Made by a program: the position numbers and the translations under genes. A DNA stretch of 64,000 nt, from the NCBI RefSeq assembly GCF_004361835.1, contig NZ_SNWD01000001.1, forward strand, positions 658,470 through 722,469, given 5' to 3'. A model generated the notes under the pieces. The model searched no databases and had not been told where the DNA came from. It saw nothing but the letters and a program-made list of their open reading frames with translations. Source of the stretch: Stakelama pacifica. Lineage in GTDB: Bacteria; Pseudomonadota; Alphaproteobacteria; Sphingomonadales; Sphingomonadaceae. Positions 1 through 8,603 of this stretch are shown here, in pieces (position 1 is the stretch's first letter; every line of letters starts with the position of its first letter).

Positions 1-3000
1 CCGGCAACTTCCGCCCCGACGCCCGACCTTACCGCCCCTGATGCACCCGCAGCGACGATCAATGCGAGCGGCGACACGATTACCGGCACCGGTGAAGCGG
101 GCGCAACGGTTCGCGTTACCGATGCCGACGGCAAGGTCATCGGCACTGCTATGATCGACCCGGACGGCAATTACAGCGTCGCGCTGGTCCCCGCCGAAAC
201 CGATGGCGAAGCGCTCGGCGTGACGCAGCGCGATGCGGCGGGCAATGCGTCTGCACCGACGTCCCTGACCGCGCCGGACCTGAGTGCGCCCGATGCCCCC
301 GCCGCAAGCGTTACTGCCGATGGCAGCGCAGTCACCGGCACCGGTGAGCCGGGAACCGAAGTTCGCGTGACCGGTTCCGGCGGCACGCTGCTGGGCACCG
401 GTCAGGTCAATGGCGACGGGAGCTATAGCGTCACTTTGTCCCCGGCGCAGAGTGACGGCGAAACGGTGCGCGTGACGCTGACCGATGCGGGCGGCAATGT
501 ATCGCCCGCGACCAGTGCACTCGCCCCCGATCTGACCGCGCCCGATGCACCGACCGCGATCATTGCGGCCGACGGCAGCCAGGTCACCGGCACCGGCGAC
601 CCCGGCGCATCGATCACCGTCACCGATCCCGACGGGACGGTGCTGGGCACCGCGATCGTCGGAAGCGACGGGAGCTATACCGCCGATCTGACGCCCGATC
701 AGCGCAATGGCGAACTGCTTCAGGTGACGCAGGCCGACGATGCCGGGAACGATTCGCCCGCAATCGCGGTGACGGCACCCGACCTTACCGCTCCCGATAT
801 TCCGACCGCCAGTGTTTCGGGCGACGGATCGAGCGTCACCGGAAGCGGGGAAGCGGGCGCGACCGTGCGGATCTTCGATGCCGACGGCAATCAGATCGGC
901 GCGGCGCAGGTGGGAGCGGACGGCAATTACACGGCACCGCTGACCCCGGCACAGGTGGACGGCGAAACGCTCGGCATTACGCAAAGCGATGCAGCGGGCA
1001 ATATCTCGCCTCAGGCAAGCGCCGAGGCGCCCGATCTGACCGCGCCCGATGCGCCGACAGCTGTTATCGACGCCACCGGAACGATGGTGACGGGCACCGG
1101 CGAAGCAGGCGCGACGATCACGGTTCGCGGGCCGGACAACAGCATTATCGGCACCGCCACCGTCGACGCGGCGGGCGATTATGCCGCGATGCTGACCCCG
1201 GCACAGGTGGATAGCGAAACCGTGACGGTATCGCAGACCGATATTGCCGGGAACCTCTCCGACACGATCGCGCTGACCGCCCCCGATCTGACCGCACCCG
1301 ATGCTCCGGACGCGGCGGTTTCGGGCGACGGCGCGGCAATTATCGGGACCGGCGAACCGGGGACTGATGTGACGATCACCGACCCGCTGGGCCGGACGGT
1401 CGGAACGGGCACGGTGGGGATCGACGGCAATTATGCGGTCAGCATCACCCCGGTGCAGACCAATGGCGAAACGCTGCGCGTCACGCTGACCGACGCCGCT
1501 GGCAATGTGTCGCCCGCTACCGCCGCGGCGGCGCCCGATCTGGTGTTGAACGACACGCCGGACGCCCCCACCGCCGCCGTAGGTCCGAACGGAGAGACGG
1601 TGACCGGCACCGGCGAGGTCGGAGCGAGCGTCACCGTGACCGATCCGGACGGCGTGATGATCGGCAGCGGCCTGGTCGGCAGTGACGGCAATTATGCGAT
1701 CACGCTCGATACGCCGCAGCGCGACGGCGAAGTGCTGAGCGTCGCACAGGCGCGGCCCGGCGGCCCGAACTCCGCCCCCGCCGTTGCGATCGCCCCCGAC
1801 CTGACCGCGCCGGACGCGCCGGTCGCGACGCTCGATGCGACCGGAACGATCGTTACCGGCACCGGCGAGCCCGGAGCCACGGTGGAGATCCGCACCGCCG
1901 GCGGAACGCTGATCGGCACGGGCACGGTGGAAGAAAACGGCAATTACGCTCTCGCCCTTTCCACGGCGCAGACGAATGGCGAGACGCTGTCGATCGTGCA
2001 GATCGATGCTGCTGGCAATGTCTCTCCGCAGGCGGTGCTCACCGCACCCGATCTGACGGCGCCCGATGCGCCGGGTCTTGCGGTGGGTCCCGACGGAACC
2101 ACGGTCACCGGCACTGGCGAGGCGGGAGCGACCGTCACGGTGCGCGATACCGACGGTACGGTGATCGGCACCGCACTGGTCGGCGGCGACGGAACGTACA
2201 GCGCAGCGCTTGCCGACGCGCAGACCAATGGCGAAACGCTGACGGCTACCCAGACCGACGATGCGGGCAATGTCTCGCCCCAGACCTCCGCAACGGCACC
2301 CGACCTCACCGCGCCGGCAGCGCCGGACGCGTCGGTATCGCCGGACGGAACGCTGATCGCCGGATCGGGCGAGGCGGGCGCGGCAATCACGGTTCGCGAT
2401 TCGGGCGGCACGATCATCGCCACCGGAACCGTCGGCCCTGACGGTCAGTACAGCATCCCCCTCTCCCCACCTCAGGTGAGCGGCGATCCGGTGAGCGTGA
2501 CTCAGACCGATGGCGGCGGCAATGTTTCGCCCGCCACTGCCGCGCTCACCCCCGATCTGACTGCCCCCGATGCGCCGGTTGCGACGATCGACGCGGCGGG
2601 CGATACGATTACCGGCACGGGTGAGCCCGGTGCGACTGTGCGCGTCACCGACGCGAACGGCGTTCCGATCGGCACCGCCACCATCGGCGGCGACGGCACT
2701 TACAGCGTCACCCTCTCCCCGGCACAGCAGGACGGCGAAGCGCTGAGCATCACCCAGCGCGACAATGCCGGGAATCTGTCGGCGGCGACCCCGGTCACCG
2801 CGCCCGACAGTACCGCGCCGCAGCCGCCGACTGCGACGATCACCGGTGACGGCGATTCGGTCAGCGGCACCGGCGAACCGGGCGCACGCATTACGATCAC
2901 TGATCCGCAAGGCAATCCAATCGGTTCGTCGATCGTGCTGGAGGACGGCACCTATAGCGCGACGCTCACCCCGCCACAGATCGATGGCGAGACGCTTGCC

Positions 3001-5330
3001 GTGACTCAGGCCGACGGCGCGGGCAATGTTTCGGGGGCAAGGGCAGTGCTCGCGCCCGATCTGACCGCTCCCGATGCGCCAGAGGCAACGATCGCGGCGG
3101 ACGGTACGGCGGTTACCGGAACCGGCGAGCCCGGTACCGAAGTGCGCATCACCGATAATGACGGCAATCTGCTGGGCACCGGCATGGTCGGCGGCGACGG
3201 CAGCTATAGCGTGCCGCTAAGCCCCGTGCAGGATAATGGCGGAACGGTCAGCGTCACGCTGATCGATGCGGGCGGCAATGTTTCGCCCGCCGTGACGGTC
3301 GCTGCCCCCGATCTGGTCGCGCCGGACGCCCCCGCCGCAACCGTTTCAACGGACGGAAGCGAGGTCACCGGCACCGGTGAACCGGGCGCGATGATCCGCA
3401 TCACCGATCCCGACGGTATGATCATCGGCATGGCGACGGTCGGCGCCGATGGTCGCTATACTGCCGAACTCACCACCGCCCAGACCGATGGCGAAGTGCT
3501 TCAGGTGGTTCAGACCGATGCGGGCGGCAATATGTCACCGGCGGTCAATTCTGCCGCGCCGGACCTCACCGCCCCCGATGCGCCCGTCGCAACGATTTCG
3601 GGTGACGGCACGCTGGTAACCGGGACGGGCGAAGCGGGCGCGATGGTGCGCGTGCTCGACGGGGACGGCAATGTCATCGGGTCCGCCATGGTCGGCAGCG
3701 ACGGCAATTTCAGCGCCCCGCTCAGCGTGGCGCAAACCGATGGCGAGCTGCTGAACGTCCGGCAGAGCGACGCGGCTGGCAATGTCTCGGGCACCACGGC
3801 GCTGACCGCGCCCGATCTCACCGCGCCTCCCGCTCCGGTCGCGACCGTCGCTCCCGACGGCACGACCGTGACCGGTACCGGCGAAGCGGGCGCAACCGTT
3901 ACCGTGACCGATGCGGACGGCAATACGCTGGGTTCGGCGCTGGTCGACAGCAACGGCACCTACACCGTGCCGCTGACCCCGGCTCAGGCGAACGGTGAAA
4001 TGCTGAGCGTCGTGCAGAGCGACCCGGCGGGCAATGTCTCGCCCGACACGGTCGCCGTCGCGCCCGACATCACCGCTCCGGCGGCGCCGACCGCAGCGAT
4101 CGACGGCAATGGCGCAGTCGTTTCGGGAACCGGTGAGCCGGGTGCCACGATCCGCGTCTTCGATCCCGACGACCGGCTGATCGGCTCCGGTCAGGTCGAT
4201 GCGAACGGCACATACAGCGTGACGCTGACCCTTGCGCAGCGCAATGGCGAGCAGCTCGACGTGGTTCAGGCGGATGCTTCGGACAACGTCTCCGGCGCGG
4301 CCGATGTCATCGCGCCCGATCTGACGGCGCCCGCTGCTCCCACCGGAACCGTGGCGGCCGACGGTGCATCGGTCACCGGCACCGGCGAGGCGGGCGCGAC
4401 CGTTACGGTCAGCGCAGCCGACGGCACCGTCCTCGGCACCGCGCAGGTCGGGGCGGATGGCAGCTATACCGCGCAGATCAGCCCGCCCCAGGTCGATGGC
4501 GAAGCGCTTGATCTGTTTCAGACCGATGCGGCGGGCAATGTCTCGCCCGACCGGAACGTGACCGCACCCGATTATACCGGTCCGCCCGCCCCCACGGCAG
4601 TGGTTGCAGGCGACGGCAATTCGGTCAGCGGAACGGGCGAGGCAGGTGCGACCATTTCCGTCACTGATCCGGAAGGCGTTGCGCTGGGTTCGACCACCGT
4701 GGCGGCGAACGGCACCTATACGGTCGCGCTTTCCGAGGCACAGCTCGACGGCGAGCGGCTGACCGTCAGCCAGACCGATACCGGCGGCAACGCTTCGCCC
4801 CCGGTCACCGCGATCGCCCCCGATCTTACTGCGCCTGATGCACCGATCGCCACCGTTGGAGCGAACGGGCTTACGGTTACCGGCACGGGTGAGGCGGGCG
4901 CGACCGTCACTGTACGCGATCCCGATGGCAATCCGATCGGCACTGCATTGGTGCAGCCGAACGGCAGCTACACCGTCTCCTTGAGCAGCGCACAGGCCAA
5001 TGGCGAGCTGCTGACGGTGACTCAGGCCGATCCGGCGGGCAATGTCTCGCCCGTCACCAATGCACCCGCACCGGACATCACCGCGCCGGATGCCGCCGAT
5101 AATCTCGCAGTTGCCGATGACGGCACGACGCTGACCGGCACGGGCGAGGCAGGCGCCTCGGTTGAAGTCACCGATGCGCTGGGCGAAGTGATCGGCGTCG
5201 GCACCGTCGGCACGGACGGCAGCTTTGCCGTCACGCTGATACCGCCGCAGACTGCCGGCGAAACGCTGAATGTCCTGCTGACCGATCCTGCCGGCAATGA
5301 ATCGGGCGTGGCGATGGTATCGGCGCCCTA
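1..5330 (+). repeat. 21 tandem 252-bp Ig-like repeats
   Basis: Each unit is 252 bp (84 codons) and in frame. I counted 21 GTGE/GTGD/GSGE cores in the window, and the array continues upstream. Conserved points in each unit are an APD-LTAPDAP-type start, the GTGE(P/A)GA core, a DGxY or NGxY turn, and an AGNVS-type end. Unit length is strictly kept while the sequence between these anchors varies, so the units are diverged rather than recently amplified. One unit near 1545-1560 has a slightly different linker (NDTPDAP). Confidence 0.93.
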
Positions 5331-7158
5331 TGACATCACCGCCTTCGATAACGTGGCCACCGCCGGGATCGACCTGACCCCGGAAACGAGCAATGTGACG
5401 GTCGGAAGCGCCAATTATCTCGCGCTCGTATCGCTTGGCGTGGTCAACCTTCAGGCGGAGGTGCTTTCGGTCCCCAATGTCCGGTTTACGGTCGAGCCAG
5501 GCCATACGCTCGATGCCAGCTTCACCTATGACGCGCTTGCCAATATCGGCGTAGCCGCCGGCTACAGCGTGGTGGTTCAGCAATGGAACGGCACGCAGTG
5601 GGTCGGCCTTGACGGACAGGGAAGCAGTTCGCTGCTCGAACTCGGCCTGCTGAACGGCGATCTCGTCGCGGGGGCGCAGCTCAATGCGGGCACCTATCGG
5701 GCATTTCTGACCTTCGACGGTGCAGCGGGCGTCGGCCTGCTCGGCGATCTCGACGTTGCGGGAGTGGATGCGGATTATACCGCGATCGGCGGGGCGGACC
5801 CGCAGGCGACGAGCGGCAATGTCATCACTGATCCCGGACCGGGCGGCGAGCTCGATTTCGTCAGCCCCGATACGGTGGTGCAAAGCGTCACGGTCAACGG
5901 AACGGTGGTCGCGGTCAATGCGGACGGCACCATTGTCGACGGCCAGTACGGCACGCTCATCATCAATCTCGACGGCAGCTATAGCTATACGCCCGATGCC
6001 GACCCGAATGCTATCGGCAGGACCGACAGCTTTACCTATACGCTGATCGATCGGGCCGATGGCGAGACCGAAAGCGCGACCCTGGCCGTAACCATCGGCA
6101 GCGACGATGTAACGGCAATGCCGGTCGCCACCGACGATATGGCCATGGTCACCGCGAATTACGACAATGTGGTCGAAACCGTCGCGCCGATGACCGAATT
6201 CACGTTCAATACACCCGGCACGTTGATCGGTTCGGTGACCCGGTCGGGCAATGACGGCTTTACGGTCGCGGCCGACACCGTAAGCGATGTAACCATCACC
6301 GCGATCCGCGGCGGCATATTGTCGCTGCTGCCCAGTTACACGATCACGGTCCGCGAAGCCGATGGCGATGTCGTCCGTTCGGTGACTCAGACTGCCGTGG
6401 CGGGGCTGCCGCTCGGTTCGGGCGTATCGGTGACGATCGAGGATCTTGGACCCGGCAATTACACCTATACCGTGTCCAGCACCAATAATGTCGGAACCGG
6501 CTATGGCACGACGGTCTATCTGGGGGAGACGGTCACCCATCTCGACCAGTATGACTTTACCGGAGCGACCAGCGCTGACGGCAATGTGCTGGGCAATGAC
6601 GCGCCGGGCACCGACTTCGTGACGCTGCGCATCGATACCGGCACCGGGTTCGAAGATGTCGGCGATGCGGGCCGTACGATCACCGGGCAATATGGCACGC
6701 TGACCATCGACGATGCCGGGACCTATCACTACGAAGTGACGCCCGGCCTTGCCCATTCGTCGACCGATCTGGTGGACAGCTTCACCTATCAGATCGTGCA
6801 GCCCGGCGGGACAAGCGTGACCGCATCGCTGGACATCACGATCGACAGTGACACGCCCCAAAGTGGAGCGGTCGCCATGACGACCGAAAGCCTCAATTTC
6901 GACCAACTCCAATATGATAACGGTATGGCCGAGGTATCGCTTGCTGACCTGTTCGGTCAAAGCAATGAGGGCGATGCGCTATTGTCTCATTACCTCGATT
7001 CACTGGATGTCGATAGTGTAACGACCGGCGCTGCAGTAACGCAAAGCAGCGACTCCGATCTGAGCGCCACCAGCGATATGTCCGCCGATCCGCTCGACTA
7101 TCTCGACACCATGACGGTTAACGACGACCAGCATCTGGTTTCTCACCATCAATTCTGA
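1..7158 (+). CDS. Giant Ig-like repeat adhesin, BapA/LapF-like, 5' partial
   Basis: This is the C-terminal part of a very large secreted adhesin. The frame is open from base 1, so the start lies outside the window and the first in-window ATG (151) is not the real start. About 5.3 kb encodes 21 Ig-like repeats of 84 residues, each with a GTGE-type core and an APDLTAPDAP-type linker. A non-repetitive domain follows (about 5340-5790), resembling the C-terminal module of Bap/LapF adhesins. Two VCBS/cadherin-like domains come next (about 5820-6110 and 6560-6850, each with a QYGTL-type motif and SFTY), then an acidic Asp/Ser-rich tail to the stop. I see no RTX GGxGxD nonapeptides. Type I secretion genes follow directly, so export by that machine to the cell surface for adhesion or biofilm is inferred. 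Family call is firm; ligand unknown. Confidence 0.9.
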   Translation, partial: PATSAPTPDLTAPDAPAATINASGDTITGTGEAGATVRVTDADGKVIGTAMIDPDGNYSVALVPAETDGEALGVTQRDAAGNASAPTSLTAPDLSAPDAPAASVTADGSAVTGTGEPGTEVRVTGSGGTLLGTGQVNGDGSYSVTLSPAQSDGETVRVTLTDAGGNVSPATSALAPDLTAPDAPTAIIAADGSQVTGTGDPGASITVTDPDGTVLGTAIVGSDGSYTADLTPDQRNGELLQVTQADDAGNDSPAIAVTAPDLTAPDIPTASVSGDGSSVTGSGEAGATVRIFDADGNQIGAAQVGADGNYTAPLTPAQVDGETLGITQSDAAGNISPQASAEAPDLTAPDAPTAVIDATGTMVTGTGEAGATITVRGPDNSIIGTATVDAAGDYAAMLTPAQVDSETVTVSQTDIAGNLSDTIALTAPDLTAPDAPDAAVSGDGAAIIGTGEPGTDVTITDPLGRTVGTGTVGIDGNYAVSITPVQTNGETLRVTLTDAAGNVSPATAAAAPDLVLNDTPDAPTAAVGPNGETVTGTGEVGASVTVTDPDGVMIGSGLVGSDGNYAITLDTPQRDGEVLSVAQARPGGPNSAPAVAIAPDLTAPDAPVATLDATGTIVTGTGEPGATVEIRTAGGTLIGTGTVEENGNYALALSTAQTNGETLSIVQIDAAGNVSPQAVLTAPDLTAPDAPGLAVGPDGTTVTGTGEAGATVTVRDTDGTVIGTALVGGDGTYSAALADAQTNGETLTATQTDDAGNVSPQTSATAPDLTAPAAPDASVSPDGTLIAGSGEAGAAITVRDSGGTIIATGTVGPDGQYSIPLSPPQVSGDPVSVTQTDGGGNVSPATAALTPDLTAPDAPVATIDAAGDTITGTGEPGATVRVTDANGVPIGTATIGGDGTYSVTLSPAQQDGEALSITQRDNAGNLSAATPVTAPDSTAPQPPTATITGDGDSVSGTGEPGARITITDPQGNPIGSSIVLEDGTYSATLTPPQIDGETLAVTQADGAGNVSGARAVLAPDLTAPDAPEATIAADGTAVTGTGEPGTEVRITDNDGNLLGTGMVGGDGSYSVPLSPVQDNGGTVSVTLIDAGGNVSPAVTVAAPDLVAPDAPAATVSTDGSEVTGTGEPGAMIRITDPDGMIIGMATVGADGRYTAELTTAQTDGEVLQVVQTDAGGNMSPAVNSAAPDLTAPDAPVATISGDGTLVTGTGEAGAMVRVLDGDGNVIGSAMVGSDGNFSAPLSVAQTDGELLNVRQSDAAGNVSGTTALTAPDLTAPPAPVATVAPDGTTVTGTGEAGATVTVTDADGNTLGSALVDSNGTYTVPLTPAQANGEMLSVVQSDPAGNVSPDTVAVAPDITAPAAPTAAIDGNGAVVSGTGEPGATIRVFDPDDRLIGSGQVDANGTYSVTLTLAQRNGEQLDVVQADASDNVSGAADVIAPDLTAPAAPTGTVAADGASVTGTGEAGATVTVSAADGTVLGTAQVGADGSYTAQISPPQVDGEALDLFQTDAAGNVSPDRNVTAPDYTGPPAPTAVVAGDGNSVSGTGEAGATISVTDPEGVALGSTTVAANGTYTVALSEAQLDGERLTVSQTDTGGNASPPVTAIAPDLTAPDAPIATVGANGLTVTGTGEAGATVTVRDPDGNPIGTALVQPNGSYTVSLSSAQANGELLTVTQADPAGNVSPVTNAPAPDITAPDAADNLAVADDGTTLTGTGEAGASVEVTDALGEVIGVGTVGTDGSFAVTLIPPQTAGETLNVLLTDPAGNESGVAMVSAPYDITAFDNVATAGIDLTPETSNVTVGSANYLALVSLGVVNLQAEVLSVPNVRFTVEPGHTLDASFTYDALANIGVAAGYSVVVQQWNGTQWVGLDGQGSSSLLELGLLNGDLVAGAQLNAGTYRAFLTFDGAAGVGLLGDLDVAGVDADYTAIGGADPQATSGNVITDPGPGGELDFVSPDTVVQSVTVNGTVVAVNADGTIVDGQYGTLIINLDGSYSYTPDADPNAIGRTDSFTYTLIDRADGETESATLAVTIGSDDVTAMPVATDDMAMVTANYDNVVETVAPMTEFTFNTPGTLIGSVTRSGNDGFTVAADTVSDVTITAIRGGILSLLPSYTITVREADGDVVRSVTQTAVAGLPLGSGVSVTIEDLGPGNYTYTVSSTNNVGTGYGTTVYLGETVTHLDQYDFTGATSADGNVLGNDAPGTDFVTLRIDTGTGFEDVGDAGRTITGQYGTLTIDDAGTYHYEVTPGLAHSSTDLVDSFTYQIVQPGGTSVTASLDITIDSDTPQSGAVAMTTESLNFDQLQYDNGMAEVSLADLFGQSNEGDALLSHYLDSLDVDSVTTGAAVTQSSDSDLSATSDMSADPLDYLDTMTVNDDQHLVSHHQF

Positions 7159-7268
7159 CCGGCAAGATCAATAGGACTGATATGGATCAACTTTAGGACG
7201 AAATTCTTGCATTTTAATAGATTCTTAGCTTCTCTGCCATCCCATTGGGAAAAAAGGGGAGTTAGACA

Positions 7269-8603
7269 ATGATAAGAGGCGCTGGAGGCGTCCTGATACT
7301 GGCTGGCCTGGCATTATCGATCCCGCTCAACGGGGCGAATGCGCAGGCCGGTCCCCGGGTGGCCCCCGATACCCGGCCCCCGACTGGCGCGATGGTTACC
7401 CTGCGCAGCGCGGCGCTGGCGGCGCTGACATCGCATCCGCGCATCGCAGAGGCGAGCGGCACGCTCGCTTCGCGCCGCGAGGAAATCGACGAAGCGCGCG
7501 CGGGCTATTATCCGCGGATCAGCGCGGGACTTACCGGCGGGTATGACAGCCGCATCCGTGCCTCATGGCGCCCCCGCCCCACCATCTCCGCCGATCAGAT
7601 GCTGTACGATTTCGGCAAGGTGGCGAGCGCGGTCGAGGCGGCGCGGGCGGGAACGCGCGAGGGGCGCGCGCAACTGTTTCTGGCGATCGACGATCTGGTC
7701 CGCGAAACCGCCTATGCCGTGGTCGAATTGCAGCGTTCGGCGGCGCTGCGTCAGGTCGCGCTCGATCAGCTGGCAAGCGTCACCGATATCAGCCGCCTCG
7801 TCACCGATCGCTATCAGACCGGTGCCGCGACCCGTTCCGATGCACTTCAGGCAAAGGCGCGGGTCGAGGATGCGCGCGCCACGCTGGCGCAGATATCAGC
7901 GACGCATCAGCGCTGGGCGAGCGCGCTTGCCTATCTGATGGGGCGCGATCTGCCGGTCGAGCGAGTGGCGATGCAGGAGCCCGACTGGCTGAAGCGCGCC
8001 TGCTCGATCACGGGAACCCATCCGGACGAGATACCGGCGGTGATGGTGGCGCGGGCCAGGCGCGACCGCGCACGCGCCGACCTTCATCGCGCCCATGCCG
8101 ATCAATTGCCGACCCTGTCGATCGGCGGCGATGCCTCGACCGATATATTTTCGCCGACCTCAGACCGTAGCATCTACAGCGTCGGCCTGAACGTTTCGAG
8201 CGAGATTTTCAGCGGCGGCGCGCGCAAGGCGCGGGCACGCGGCGCCGAATATGCTCTGGGATCGGCCAATGCGGGTATTGCGCGCGCCGAGCTGGAGGCG
8301 CGGCGCAACCTTGCCGAAGCGCGCACGCAGGTGCCGTTGCTGCGTGATCTGCTCGCCACGCTGGAAACCCGCCGCGCCGATATGGCGGAAACCGGACGGC
8401 TCTATCGGATGCAATATCTTCAGATGGGGACACGAACGCTGGTCGACCTGCTCAATGCCGAACAGGAATTGCATCAGGTCGGTTTCGACGCAGCGAACAC
8501 CGCGCACGATCTGCGCCGCCTCGAACTCGACTGCCTGTATAATGACGGCGCGCTGCGCACCGCCTTCGATCTCGACCCGCTGGTTGCGGAGATGGCGTCT
8601 TGA
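7269..8603 (+). CDS. TolC-family outer membrane channel of type I secretion
   Basis: The product has 444 residues and is an outer-membrane efflux/secretion channel, the LapE or TolC partner of the ABC and adaptor genes downstream. It has a Sec signal peptide ending near ANAQA, two OEP-type helical repeats with heptad-rich alpha-barrel segments, and the expected YYP and LYDFGK motifs near the N-terminus. A GGGGAG-type ribosome site lies 8 nt before the ATG at 7269. The 110-bp gap after the adhesin gene (7159-7268) is unusually AT-rich and may hold a promoter, but no clear -35/-10 pair could be fixed. The stop overlaps the TTG start of the ABC gene (TTGA), which suggests translational coupling. 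Confidence 0.92.
   Translation: MIRGAGGVLILAGLALSIPLNGANAQAGPRVAPDTRPPTGAMVTLRSAALAALTSHPRIAEASGTLASRREEIDEARAGYYPRISAGLTGGYDSRIRASWRPRPTISADQMLYDFGKVASAVEAARAGTREGRAQLFLAIDDLVRETAYAVVELQRSAALRQVALDQLASVTDISRLVTDRYQTGAATRSDALQAKARVEDARATLAQISATHQRWASALAYLMGRDLPVERVAMQEPDWLKRACSITGTHPDEIPAVMVARARRDRARADLHRAHADQLPTLSIGGDASTDIFSPTSDRSIYSVGLNVSSEIFSGGARKARARGAEYALGSANAGIARAELEARRNLAEARTQVPLLRDLLATLETRRADMAETGRLYRMQYLQMGTRTLVDLLNAEQELHQVGFDAANTAHDLRRLELDCLYNDGALRTAFDLDPLVAEMAS

Noticed and set aside
1..5330. Repeats at the left edge as a CRISPR array
   Set aside because: The 252-bp units are in frame, encode Ig-like domains and have no short repeat/spacer pattern.
3535..6960. A 1141-codon open frame antisense to the adhesin gene
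   Set aside because: The sense frame carries clear Ig-like and VCBS domains. The antisense frame stays open because of GC-rich codon use in a regular repeat, and its translation is Arg/Gly/Asp-rich with no domain.
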